From Mesorhizobium helmanticense (GTDB lineage: Bacteria; Pseudomonadota; Alphaproteobacteria; Rhizobiales; Rhizobiaceae), in assembly GCF_003034915.1 (NCBI RefSeq), contig NZ_PZJX01000014.1, positions 62,001-126,000 on the forward strand: a stretch of DNA of 64,000 bases, written 5' to 3'. A program made the position numbers and the translations under genes. The notes beneath the pieces are model-generated. The model was not told the DNA's origin. It did not search any database and saw nothing but the letters and a program-made list of their open reading frames with translations. How positions within the stretch are numbered: the stretch's first letter is position 1; each line of letters opens with the position of its first letter. This document shows positions 55,663-63,529 of the stretch, piece after piece.

Positions 55663-56361
55663 ATGCGGGTGCTGGTGGTCCAGAATTACGACAACACCGG
55701 CCTTGGCCAGGTCGGCGCCGCCCTTGCTGAAGCGGGAGCCGACCTTGATCTGCGCCGCCCCTATCAGGGCGAAGCCCTGCCGGAGGATGCCGCCCAGCAT
55801 GACGCCATGGTGGTGCTTGGCGGCGGCCAGAACGCGCTGGCCGATGACGACTATCCCTATTTTCCCGCGTTGCTCGAACTGACTCGCGATTTCGCCGGCA
55901 AGGACCGCGCCGTACTCGGCATCTGTCTCGGCAGCCAGCTGGTCGCTCGCGCCTTCGGCGGCGAGAACAGGATCGGCGCGGCCAATGAATTCGGCTGGTG
56001 TGGTGTCTCGCTGACGCCCGATGCCAAGGTCGATCCGGTGCTCGAAACGCTGCCTGAGAACTTTCCCATTTTCCAGTGGCATGACGACACGTTTGCGTTG
56101 CCCGAAAACGCCGTGCGGCTGGCCGGCAATGACGTCGCCGAGAACCAGGCGTTCCGCATTGGCCGCGCGGTCTACGGCTTCCAGTTCCATTTCGAGGCTG
56201 ACCAGCCGATGGTCCGCGACTGGAGCGCGGCCTTTGCCCCGCTCATCGCCGCCCGGAATCCGGACTGGGCCGGCAAGCTCGACGGCGAAATGGCCAGCAA
56301 CGGACCACAAGCCGACGCCGCTGGCCTGGCCATCGCCCGTGCCTGGGTGGCGACGATCTGA
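55663..56361 (+). CDS. Class I glutamine amidotransferase-like protein
   Basis: The 232-residue GATase-1 domain protein has 'AVLGICLGSQLVARAFGG' with the nucleophilic cysteine near residue 87 and 'YGFQFHFEAD' with the His and Glu of the triad. It resembles stand-alone GMP-synthase-like amidotransferases such as gamma-glutamyl hydrolases of polyamine or glutathione breakdown. No synthetase partner is adjacent. ATG at 55663 chosen because the product then begins MRVLVVQNYDNTGLG, a normal strand for this fold. Confidence 0.88.
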   Translation: MRVLVVQNYDNTGLGQVGAALAEAGADLDLRRPYQGEALPEDAAQHDAMVVLGGGQNALADDDYPYFPALLELTRDFAGKDRAVLGICLGSQLVARAFGGENRIGAANEFGWCGVSLTPDAKVDPVLETLPENFPIFQWHDDTFALPENAVRLAGNDVAENQAFRIGRAVYGFQFHFEADQPMVRDWSAAFAPLIAARNPDWAGKLDGEMASNGPQADAAGLAIARAWVATI

Positions 56362-56666
56362 CCAGAAGATATTTGCGCCTGCAAGGCGCGCTCCGATTGC
56401 CATACCGGACGTTGCATATTTAGCACGCGAGCGAAAATCCGCTGTGGACTGCTTGTTTCATCCTTGGCTTGTGTCCGCCTGCCATCCTAGAAGACGCGCG
56501 CTCTGCATCTTCCGCGCAACGCGATGAACCTTTTTTCGCCGCTAAGCGACACACGGCCGATACAGGAAACGCCTAGAAGCGCGAAATCTTGAAAGATCTT
56601 GGTAACTCGCTTCTTCAACAGATTCGTAACAGTCTTCATGCACAAATGCAGAAAGCTCAACCAGAG

Positions 56667-56807
56667 ATGACGTCCGTGAAAGCAGCGCTTCTGTCCTTTG
56701 CCATGCTGTCCGCCATCGTGCTTTTCGGATTTGGCACCTATGCCGGCGACGTGGCCAACAACCACAACGCCGTCGACGGCTACGGCGTTACCGCCGCGCT
56801 TCGCTGA
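56667..56807 (+). CDS. Small single-pass membrane protein, unknown
   Basis: The 46-residue product MTSVKAALLSFAMLSAIVLF... has one hydrophobic segment followed by a polar tail (GDVANNHNAVDGYGVTAALR). A TTG at 56589 would add 26 residues. No strong ribosome site is visible and I recognise no family, so the gene is uncertain. The roughly 300 bp before it (56362-56666) hold no other recognisable feature. Confidence 0.45.
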   Translation: MTSVKAALLSFAMLSAIVLFGFGTYAGDVANNHNAVDGYGVTAALR

Positions 56808-56868
56808 TACGATTTGCCGGGCTTGAACCGAGCACACGCAGTAGCTTTTTGAACGTGTTCTCCCCGCT

Positions 56869-57663
56869 CTAGCCCTTTTCACCCGACATCGCCAGAATGC
56901 GCTTGTCCGCCCCGTCCACGACGAGCGCGGTAAGGTTTCCCGATTGCCAGGCGAGCGTGTCGACATTGACACGATTGGCCATGACTTCGGCCTCCGGCAC
57001 GGGCGTGTGGCCATGCACCACGATCTTCGGATAGAGGCCGGGATGGTTGTGGAAGACATCGCGGATCCACATCAGGTCCTGCGTGTCCTGCTCCTCCAGC
57101 GCGACGCCGGGCCGGATGCCGGCATGACAGAAGAAGAAGTCGCCGAATGTCAGTGAAAACGGCAGCGACCGCAGGAAGTCGACATGGGTTTTCGGCACAG
57201 CCTCGACAAGTGCCGCGTGCCCTTGGCGTAGCGCCGCCTCGCTTCTGCCAAACCATGCGCTGCCTTGGGGCAGCGCCACGCCATAGGACTGCGCGGTCTG
57301 GATGCCGCCATAGCGCATGAACAGCCCATCCGGTTCGGGGGCATCAAGAAAATCGAGAAAGCCGATATCGTGGTTGCCGGCGAGCATCAGGTAACGCGGA
57401 TCGCGCTTCCGCACCTCGATCAGGAAGTCGATGACACCCTTGGAGGCCGGCCCGCGGTCGACATAGTCGCCGAGATGGACGACACGCCAGTCGGCCGGCC
57501 GCTCCTTGCTGATCTCCGCCGCGATCCCTCGATGCATGGCGGCCAGCAGATCGAGCCGGCCATGCACGTCGCCGATCGCATAGAGCCGCACGCCGTCAGG
57601 CGCGCGCGCGTCGAGGAAGTGGATGCCGGGTGCGGCCAATGCCTGCGTCGCTTCAGTATTCAT
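56869..57663 (-). CDS. Metallophosphoesterase (PPP-type serine/threonine phosphatase)
   Basis: The 264-residue phosphatase has the full PPP motif set: 'IGDVHGRLD' near residue 33, 'GDYVDRGPASKG' near 67, 'AGNHD' near 94, 'CHAGIRPG' near 174 and 'VHGHTPVPE' near 221. Two metal ions would be bound. Bacterial members dephosphorylate proteins, or diadenosine tetraphosphate when ApaH-like; this one is of the protein-phosphatase/PrpA type by motif spacing. Monocistronic. Confidence 0.92.
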   Translation of the reverse strand: MNTEATQALAAPGIHFLDARAPDGVRLYAIGDVHGRLDLLAAMHRGIAAEISKERPADWRVVHLGDYVDRGPASKGVIDFLIEVRKRDPRYLMLAGNHDIGFLDFLDAPEPDGLFMRYGGIQTAQSYGVALPQGSAWFGRSEAALRQGHAALVEAVPKTHVDFLRSLPFSLTFGDFFFCHAGIRPGVALEEQDTQDLMWIRDVFHNHPGLYPKIVVHGHTPVPEAEVMANRVNVDTLAWQSGNLTALVVDGADKRILAMSGEKG

Positions 57664-57678
57664 GCCATGACGAGTCTA

Positions 57679-57730
57679 GACCATGATCCGGCAAAGTGGA
57701 AACCGGTTTTCGGAAAAGTGATGGTCAAAC
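57679..57730. repeat. Palindromic intergenic repeat between the phosphatase and lldD
   Basis: CATGATCCGGCAAAG, then GTGGAAACCGGTTTTCGG and an AAAAGTGATGGTCAAAC tail form an imperfect palindrome centred on AAACCGGTTT. It is a different sequence from, but similar in style to, the elements flanking gshA. A further CGCGACGCGCTTTAG block follows up to the lldD stop codon. Confidence 0.6.
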
Positions 57731-57786
57731 AAGAAGATAGGGCCGCCTCGCGGTCGTCGCATGTTTCCGTTCAAGCGCGACGCGCT

Positions 57787-58923
57787 TTAGCGCCGAAGCT
57801 GGTCCTTGCCCATGTCCGTCGCCAGGCGCTTTCCGCACAGGGCCAGTGTGATGTCCATCTCCTTGCGGATGATTTCCAGCGCCTTGGTAACACCTTCCTT
57901 ACCGAGCGCACCCAGCCCGTAAAGGAAGGGACGGCCGATATAGGTGCCCTTGGCGCCAAGGCACAGCGCCTTCAGCACGTCCTGACCCGAGCGGATGCCG
58001 CCATCCATATGCACTTCGATGCTGTCGCCGACCGCATCGGCGATCTCTTCCAGCGCCATGATCGACGACGACGCACCGTCGAGCTGGCGTCCGCCATGGT
58101 TCGAAACGACGATCGCGTCGGCGCCGGTCTTGGCCGCCATCAGCGCGTCCTCCTTGTCGAGAATGCCTTTCAGGATCAGCTTGCCGCCCCAGCGCTCCTT
58201 GATCCAGGCGACGTCCTTCCATGACAGATGCTGATCGAACTGCTCGGTCGTCCACGACGCCAGCGAGGCTACGTCGCCGACGCCCTTGGCATGGCCGACG
58301 ATGTTGCGGAAGGTACGGCGCGGCGTGCCGGCCATGCCCAGGCACCAGCGCGGCCGGATGGCCATGTCTATGACGTTCGCGAGCGTCATCCTGGGCGGCG
58401 CCGAAAGCCCGTTGCGGACATCCTTGTGACGCTGGCCGAGGATCTGCAGGTCGAGCGTCAGCACCAGCGCCGAGCATTGCGCCGCCTTCGCCCGGTCGAT
58501 CAGGCCCAGCACGAAATCCTTGTCGCGCAGCACATAGAGCTGGAACCAGAACGGCTTCTTCGTCACCGAGGCGACGTCCTCGATGGAACAGATGCTCATC
58601 GTCGACAGCGTGAACGGCACGCCGAATTCTTCCGCTGCCTGCGCCGCCAGCATCTCGCCATCGGCATGCTGCATGCCTGTCATCCCGGTCGGCGCCAGCG
58701 CCACCGGCATCGCCACCTTCTCGCCGATCATGGTCGATTCCAGCGAGCGGTTGCTCATGTCGACCAGCACGCGCTGGCGGAATTTGATCTTGCCGAAATC
58801 CTCCTCGTTGGCGCGATAGGTGCTTTCGGTCCAGGCGCCTGAATCGGCATAATCGAAGAACATCTTCGGCACCCGGCGGCGTGCGAGATCCTTGAGATCG
58901 GCGATGGTGAGTATGGCGCTCAT
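57787..58923 (-). CDS. lldD: L-lactate dehydrogenase (quinone) / FMN-dependent alpha-hydroxy acid oxidase LldD
   Basis: This 378-residue FMN TIM-barrel enzyme oxidises L-lactate, or a related 2-hydroxy acid, to the keto acid and feeds the quinone pool. 'MFFDYADSGAWTESTYRANE' near residue 20, 'ALAPTGMTGMQHADGEML', 'DAIVVSNHGGRQLDGA' with the catalytic His near residue 265, and 'MDGGIRSGQDVLKALCLGAK' are diagnostic. It is cotranscribed with the upstream GntR gene 18 bp away, matching the lactate-responsive lldR-lldD arrangement. Other substrates such as mandelate or glycolate cannot be excluded. Confidence 0.92.
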   Translation of the reverse strand: MSAILTIADLKDLARRRVPKMFFDYADSGAWTESTYRANEEDFGKIKFRQRVLVDMSNRSLESTMIGEKVAMPVALAPTGMTGMQHADGEMLAAQAAEEFGVPFTLSTMSICSIEDVASVTKKPFWFQLYVLRDKDFVLGLIDRAKAAQCSALVLTLDLQILGQRHKDVRNGLSAPPRMTLANVIDMAIRPRWCLGMAGTPRRTFRNIVGHAKGVGDVASLASWTTEQFDQHLSWKDVAWIKERWGGKLILKGILDKEDALMAAKTGADAIVVSNHGGRQLDGASSSIMALEEIADAVGDSIEVHMDGGIRSGQDVLKALCLGAKGTYIGRPFLYGLGALGKEGVTKALEIIRKEMDITLALCGKRLATDMGKDQLRR

Positions 58924-58941
58924 GATGGTCTCGACTTGTCC

Positions 58942-59745
58942 TTAGGGATGTCTACGGGCCGGTTCGTTGTCGCCGGCGTCGGAGCGTTGCTTGAGCCTCA
59001 ACCGTGACACGCGCTGCCAGTCGCCGCTGCGCTCGGCTTCGGCCATGGATCGTTCGACATAGTTGATATGGTCCATCGCCGCCTGCCGGGCCGCGGCCGG
59101 GTCGCCGGCCTTCACCGCGGCATGGATCGCCCGGTGCTGTGCCAAAAGCGCCTCGCGCGCGCCCGGCACGCTGAACACCAGAAGCCGGTTCTGGAACACG
59201 CCTTCGGACAGCAGGCGGTAGCAGGCGCGCAACGTGTGCAAAAGAATGATGTTGTGCGCGCATTCGCAGATCGCGTGATGGAACTCGACATCGATTTCCG
59301 CCTCGTCGTCGAAGTCGCCGGTCCGGTGCGCCTCGTCCATGCGCGCCATGATGCGGTCGAGCAGGGCCAGATCGTCCTTGGTGGCGCGCCGCGCCGCGTA
59401 TTCGGCCGCTACGGCCTCGATCTCGCGGCGGTATTCCAGATAGTCGGTCACCGCCTTGCGGTGCATGGAGATCAGGTCCGTCACCGGCTTGGTGAACAAC
59501 TGGCCGATGACATCGGCGACATGGGTGCCGCCGCCGGGCCGTGTCGTCAAAAGCCCGCGGCCTTCGAGCAGTTTGAGTGCGTCGCGCAGGATCGGCCGCG
59601 ACACTTCGAACTGGCGCGCCAGCTCGCGCTCGCCGGGCAGCCGGTCGCCGGTGCGCAGCACGCCTTCGAGGATCAGGTTTTCGATCTGCTGCACCACCTC
59701 GTCGGCAGTGCGCGAATGCTCGATCCTGGAGAAAATGTCGCTCAA
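58942..59745 (-). CDS. GntR (FadR subfamily) regulator, probably LldR-like
   Basis: The 267-residue regulator has a winged helix ('FEVSRPILRDALKLLEGRGLL', about residues 47-67) and an FCD domain with the metal-binding helix 'DVEFHHAICECAHN'. It starts at a TTG at 59745. It precedes lldD, and a TGG..CCA palindrome at 59801-59819 lies just upstream. A better palindrome of the same type precedes glcD, so this regulator may control both 2-hydroxy acid oxidation operons. Confidence 0.9.
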   Translation of the reverse strand: MSDIFSRIEHSRTADEVVQQIENLILEGVLRTGDRLPGERELARQFEVSRPILRDALKLLEGRGLLTTRPGGGTHVADVIGQLFTKPVTDLISMHRKAVTDYLEYRREIEAVAAEYAARRATKDDLALLDRIMARMDEAHRTGDFDDEAEIDVEFHHAICECAHNIILLHTLRACYRLLSEGVFQNRLLVFSVPGAREALLAQHRAIHAAVKAGDPAAARQAAMDHINYVERSMAEAERSGDWQRVSRLRLKQRSDAGDNEPARRHP

Positions 59746-59800
59746 AGGGGCGCCTGGGAATTGAACCGGTGTCGCGCAGGATAAAGCCAGTGTCGCGAAC

Positions 59801-59819
59801 TGGTCAAATTATTTATCCA
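59801..59819. promoter_or_regulatory. Imperfect palindrome upstream of the GntR-lldD operon
   Basis: TGGTCAAATTATTTATCCA is symmetric at TGG/CCA and AAAT/ATTT around a central T. It resembles LldR/PdhR/GlcC-type sites with TGGT..ACCA ends and lies 56 bp before the regulator's start codon, fitting autoregulation. Compare the perfect site at 61395-61415. Confidence 0.5.
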
Positions 59820-59950
59820 ATTCGCCCAATCAGGTCGTTTCGACGCCATGGCGCAGTATCGCCTTCGGCTAAACTTTGTTGTTTGCGTCCCTGGAAGATT
59901 GTCTCTAGAGGACGCCATTGCACGAAGGGTCAAAAAGAGGGGGACCAGCC

Positions 59951-61273
59951 GTGTCGGACGATCCGTCCAATCTCGAATTCCAGCCGCGCGCCAAGGGCAG
60001 CGTCATGGGCTTCCCGGCATACGAGGGAAGGCCCGGCGCGCTTGGCGAGGTCCATGCCCGGCCGCATCCGCTGGTCGAGAAGCCGCGCGTTCTGATCCAG
60101 CTTTCCTTCATGACCGAAGGAGGATCCGGCGTCGACATGGCCGTGCTGTCCGAACTGTCGCGCCGCCTCGGCATCGCCGCGCCCGACCGTCATGCCCGCC
60201 ACCACGCCATGAAATGGGGTCAGGGCTCGCTGCGCTGGGAGCGGCACACGGAATTCTCGACCTATCTGTGGGAAGGGCCGCTTTCCGAAAGCGGCAGGGC
60301 GCAGGAGGATTCTCCCTTCGGCAATGGATTTTCGCCGCCGGGAACGGTCATTTCAGGTATCAGGCTCGAAATCCGCAAATGGACGCAGGCCAGCGAGAGG
60401 CTCATCGCCGGCTTCGATCCGACCAGCCTGTGTTATTCGCTGGTCGAGCGCGGCAACGCCGCCATCGTCACCGACTTCCGTCAGGACGGCGATGGCCTGA
60501 CCCGCATGCTGGTGCTCGATCGCGGCCTGACGCCGGCGCGCACCGGTGCGCTGTCGCAGCGGCTGATCGACATCGAAACCTACCGCACGCTGGCCATGCT
60601 CGGCCTGCCCTTGGCGCTGACGCTGTCGGGCCGCGCCCGCCGTATCGAAGACAGGCTGGCGCAGACGACACTTGAAATGAAGGTCGCCGAGACCCGTGAC
60701 AGCCAGACGCTGCTTGCCGACCTGACCGAGCTTGCCGCGGAACTCGAGGCCGATGCCGCCTCCAGCCTCTATCGCTTTGGCGCCAGCCGCGCCTATGACG
60801 GCATCGTCGTCGAGCGGCTGGAAGCGCTGGAGGAAGAGGCGGTGCCCGGCTACGACACCTGGGGCGGCTTCCTGCAGCGGCGCGTCGCGCCCGCCATGCG
60901 CACCTGTCGCTCGGTCGAGGAGCGGCAGGCCAATCTGTCGCGCAAGCTCACCCGCGCCACCACGCTGCTGCGCACCTGGGTCGATGTCGAGGTTGAGAAG
61001 CAGAACCGCGACCTGCTGGCGTCGATGAACAACCGCGCCCGCTTGCAGCTTCGTTTGCAGCAGACGGTAGAAGGCCTGTCCGTCGCCGCTGTCTCCTACT
61101 ATGTCGTCGGCCTCATCAGCTACCTCGCCAAGGGCGCCTCGATCTTCGGTCATGCCATCGCGCCGGAAGTCGTCACCGCCGCCTCGGTGCCGCTGGCCAT
61201 CCTGCTCGTCTGGTGGGGCGTGCGCCGCGTGCGTCGGATGCACTCCGAGCCGGCCAAGCAGCCCGGCGAGTGA
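59951..61273 (+). CDS. DUF3422 family membrane protein
   Basis: The 440-residue protein shows the DUF3422 pattern: 'VHARPHPLVEKPRVLIQLSF' near residue 37, 'LRWERHTEFSTYLWEG', 'TWGGFLQRRVAPAMRTCRSV', and two C-terminal hydrophobic segments ('AAVSYYVVGLISYLAKG' and 'TAASVPLAILLVWWGVRRV'). Function is not established. The GTG at 59951 follows GAGGGGGA; a TTG 11 codons earlier is also in frame. Divergent from the GntR-lldD operon and followed by two hairpins before glcD. Confidence 0.85.
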   Translation: MSDDPSNLEFQPRAKGSVMGFPAYEGRPGALGEVHARPHPLVEKPRVLIQLSFMTEGGSGVDMAVLSELSRRLGIAAPDRHARHHAMKWGQGSLRWERHTEFSTYLWEGPLSESGRAQEDSPFGNGFSPPGTVISGIRLEIRKWTQASERLIAGFDPTSLCYSLVERGNAAIVTDFRQDGDGLTRMLVLDRGLTPARTGALSQRLIDIETYRTLAMLGLPLALTLSGRARRIEDRLAQTTLEMKVAETRDSQTLLADLTELAAELEADAASSLYRFGASRAYDGIVVERLEALEEEAVPGYDTWGGFLQRRVAPAMRTCRSVEERQANLSRKLTRATTLLRTWVDVEVEKQNRDLLASMNNRARLQLRLQQTVEGLSVAAVSYYVVGLISYLAKGASIFGHAIAPEVVTAASVPLAILLVWWGVRRVRRMHSEPAKQPGE

Positions 61274-61278
61274 TCCAC

Positions 61279-61331
61279 GCCCTTTGACCTTCCCAAAGGG
61301 CTAAAACCGCAGCGGCAGATTGCCGCTGCGG
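61279..61331 (+). terminator. Two consecutive perfect hairpins after the DUF3422 gene
   Basis: GCCCTTTG/CAAAGGGC (61279-61301, 7-nt loop) is followed by CCGCAGCGGCA/TGCCGCTGCGG (61307-61331, 3-nt loop). No T-tract follows either stem, so intrinsic termination would be weak. They probably protect the DUF3422 mRNA 3' end or insulate glcD. Confidence 0.5.
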
Positions 61332-61394
61332 AAGCTGTCCCGGCATTGGTTCCCGTTTTTCGTCCAAAGCAGGATTTGCAACAGACGCTTGTCG

Positions 61395-61415
61395 CTGGTA
61401 AAACATTTTTACCAG
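61395..61415. promoter_or_regulatory. Perfect 9-3-9 palindrome before glcD, GntR/LldR-type operator
   Basis: Arms CTGGTAAAA and TTTTACCAG flank the spacer CAT with no mismatch. TGGT..ACCA ends are the mark of PdhR, LldR and GlcC sites. It lies 20 bp before the glcD ATG, so a bound repressor would block transcription. The GntR protein encoded at 58942-59745 is the nearest candidate; a glycolate regulator elsewhere is possible. Confidence 0.68.
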
Positions 61416-61435
61416 TCGAGCGAAGGAGGCTGCTG

Positions 61436-62932
61436 ATGTCCGGCCTTGCCATGCCGAAGCCAGACGATGCCACGATGCGCCGGCGCGACGAGATCGTCGC
61501 CGACATGCGCATCATCGTGCCGGGCGAGGGCGTCGTCGATGCCGCCAATTCAATGCGCGCCTTCGAGAGCGACGGGCTTACCGCCTATCGGCAATTGCCG
61601 CTGGTCGTGGTGCTGCCCGAAACGGTGGCGCAGGTCTCGCGCGTGCTGAAATATTGCAACGACCGCAATATCCGCGTCGTGCCGCGCGGTTCCGGCACGT
61701 CCTTGTCTGGCGGCGCGCTGCCGCTCGAAGACGCGGTGCTTCTGGTCATGAGCCGCTTCAACCGTATCCTCGAGATCGACTTTCCCAATCGCATCGTCGT
61801 CGCCCAGCCGGGCGTCACCAATCTCGGCATCACCACCGCCGTCGAGCAGGAGGGCTTCTACTACGCCCCCGATCCATCCTCCCAGATCGCCTGCTCGATC
61901 GGCGGCAATGTCGCGGAAAATTCCGGTGGCGTGCACTGCCTGAAATACGGCCTCACCGCCAACAATGTTCTCGGCATCGAGATGGTGCTGATGAGTGGCG
62001 AAGTGGTGCGCCTCGGCGGCAGCCATCTCGACTGCGAGGGCTACGACCTGCTCGGCGTGATGACCGGTTCCGAAGGCCTGCTCGGCGTCGTCACTGAGGT
62101 CACCGTGCGCATCCTGAAGAAGCCGGAGACGGCGCGCGCGCTGCTGATCGGCTTCCCGACCAGCGAGCAGGGCGGCCAATGTGTTGCCGACATCATCGGC
62201 GCCGGCATCATCCCCGGCGGCATGGAGATGATGGACCGTCCCGCGATCCACGCGGCCGAGGATTTCGTCCATGCCGGCTATCCCCTGGATGTCGAGGCGC
62301 TGCTGATCGTCGAGCTCGACGGTCCGGGCGTCGAGGTCGATCATCTGATCGGCCTTGTCGAGGCCATCGCCTACCGGAACGGCTCGACCACCTGCCGCAT
62401 CTCGCAGTCGGAGCAGGAGCGGCTGAGCTTCTGGGCCGGCCGCAAGGCGGCCTTCCCGGCGGTCGGCCGCATCTCACCCGACTATTACTGCATGGACGGC
62501 ACCATCCCGCGCAAGGAACTGCCGAGGGTGCTCGCCGGCATGCGCGAACTCTCGGAGAAATACGGCCTCGGCGTCGCCAATGTCTTCCATGCCGGCGACG
62601 GCAATCTGCATCCGCTGATCCTTTATGACGCCAATGTGCCGGGCGAACTCGACAAGGCCGAGAGCTTCGGCGCCGACATCTTGCGGCTCTGCGTCAAGGT
62701 CGGCGGTGTCCTGACCGGCGAGCACGGCGTCGGCGTCGAGAAGCGTGACCTGATGCCGGAAATGTTCAACCAGATCGACCTCGACCAGCAGATGCGGGTC
62801 AAATGCGCCTTCGATCCCAACCATCTTTTGAATCCCGGCAAGGTGTTTCCGCAATTGAGGCGATGCGCCGAACTGGGGCGGATGCACGTGCATCGGGGGC
62901 AGGTGGCGTTTCCGGATATTCCGAGGTTTTGA
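61436..62932 (+). CDS. glcD: Glycolate oxidase subunit GlcD (FAD-linked oxidase)
   Basis: GlcD is the FAD subunit of glycolate oxidase, which with GlcE and the iron-sulfur protein GlcF oxidises glycolate to glyoxylate. The 498-residue product has the PCMH FAD-binding signature 'RGSGTSLSGGALP' near residue 85 and 'DPSSQIACSIGGNVAENSGG' near 146. The C-terminal 'VFHAGDGNLHPLILYD' and 'GVLTGEHGVGVEKRDLM' are also diagnostic. GAAGGAGG precedes the ATG at 61436. Normally glcE follows directly; here a repeat-bounded nuclease gene intervenes. Confidence 0.94.
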   Translation: MSGLAMPKPDDATMRRRDEIVADMRIIVPGEGVVDAANSMRAFESDGLTAYRQLPLVVVLPETVAQVSRVLKYCNDRNIRVVPRGSGTSLSGGALPLEDAVLLVMSRFNRILEIDFPNRIVVAQPGVTNLGITTAVEQEGFYYAPDPSSQIACSIGGNVAENSGGVHCLKYGLTANNVLGIEMVLMSGEVVRLGGSHLDCEGYDLLGVMTGSEGLLGVVTEVTVRILKKPETARALLIGFPTSEQGGQCVADIIGAGIIPGGMEMMDRPAIHAAEDFVHAGYPLDVEALLIVELDGPGVEVDHLIGLVEAIAYRNGSTTCRISQSEQERLSFWAGRKAAFPAVGRISPDYYCMDGTIPRKELPRVLAGMRELSEKYGLGVANVFHAGDGNLHPLILYDANVPGELDKAESFGADILRLCVKVGGVLTGEHGVGVEKRDLMPEMFNQIDLDQQMRVKCAFDPNHLLNPGKVFPQLRRCAELGRMHVHRGQVAFPDIPRF

Positions 62933-63450
62933 TGGCAACGTCTCACAATGGCGGTTCCTCGCCCCCGCGAAGCGGGGGAGAGGTGGCTCGGGCGAAGCCC
63001 GAGACGGAGAGGGGGCCTGCGGCTGACGTGCCAAGCCGACGCTCACCTGAAAGGATCGCGCGTGCCCGCGCGCTCCGCCATGGCGACAATCCGGCGGAAG
63101 CAACCCTCTGGAACGAACTGAAGGCCAAAAAGCTAGGCGGATACAAATTCGTGCGACAGATGCCGATCGGGCCATATTTCGCCGACTTCGCCTGCCGAAG
63201 CGAAAAGCTGGTCGTTGAGCTGGACGGAAGTCAGCATGTCGGAAGTTCCTACGACAGGCGACGCGACGAATTCATGCGTGGCGAAGGGTTCTCCGTCGTG
63301 CGGTTCTGGAATGTCGACGTACTCAAGGGCCGGACGAGCGTTTGCGAGACTATCCTTGCGGCGCTGGAAGGGCGATTGGCCGAAGACGTGATCGCCTCGG
63401 ACCTGAGGTTCGTTCTTGCCGCCAAGAAGGTTGGAGGTGGCGCTCTATGA
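62932..63450 (+). CDS. DUF559 endonuclease domain protein
   Basis: This DUF559 protein has a Vsr-like PD-(D/E)xK nuclease fold. 'GDNPAEATLWNELKAKKLGG', 'FVRQMPIGPYFADFACRSEK', 'VVELDGSQHVG' with the active-site acidic residues, and 'DEFMRGEGFSVVRFWNVDV' are typical. The annotated ATG overlaps the glcD stop (TGATG), but its first 30 residues are encoded by an inverted repeat. A GTG at 63028 just inside the repeat gives a 140-residue protein that is the domain alone and is probably the original start. No RNA-guided or restriction partner is adjacent. Enzymatic role unproven. Confidence 0.85.
   Translation: MATSHNGGSSPPRSGGEVARAKPETERGPAADVPSRRSPERIARARALRHGDNPAEATLWNELKAKKLGGYKFVRQMPIGPYFADFACRSEKLVVELDGSQHVGSSYDRRRDEFMRGEGFSVVRFWNVDVLKGRTSVCETILAALEGRLAEDVIASDLRFVLAAKKVGGGAL
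62953..63016 (+). repeat. Left 64-bp inverted repeat around the DUF559 gene
   Basis: The repeat contains two nested hairpins: CCCCCGCGAAGCGGGGG and CTCGGGCGAAGCCCGAG. It matches the right copy (63453-63516, opposite orientation) at 63 of 64 positions by eye. It also carries the AGAGGGGG that could serve as ribosome site for the GTG start at 63028. Confidence 0.92.
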
Positions 63451-63452
63451 TT

Positions 63453-63516
63453 GCCCCCTCTCCGTCTCGGGCTTCGCCCGAGCCACCTCTCCCCCGCTTC
63501 ACGGGGGCGAGGAACC
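63453..63516 (-). repeat. Right 64-bp inverted repeat around the DUF559 gene
   Basis: Reverse complement of the left copy except for one substitution (CGTGA for CGCGA in the first hairpin loop). It starts 2 bp after the DUF559 stop codon and ends 13 bp before the glcE ATG. Confidence 0.92.
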
Positions 63517-63529
63517 TGGGTTCGGCGCC

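Larger units (their letters stand above)
62953..63516. mobile_element. Candidate repeat-bounded mobile unit carrying the DUF559 gene
   Basis: A 564-bp unit in which 64-bp inverted repeats enclose a 436-bp core holding the DUF559 domain gene, which ends 2 bp before the right repeat. It interrupts the normally contiguous glcD-glcE pair without breaking either frame. No target-site duplication is evident. That the nuclease moves the unit is inference. Confidence 0.5.

Noticed and set aside
62932..63520. Looked for a target-site duplication and CRISPR-like repeats around the DUF559 unit
   Set aside because: The flanks (caatggc and tgggttc) do not match, and there are only two inverted copies, not a spaced direct array.
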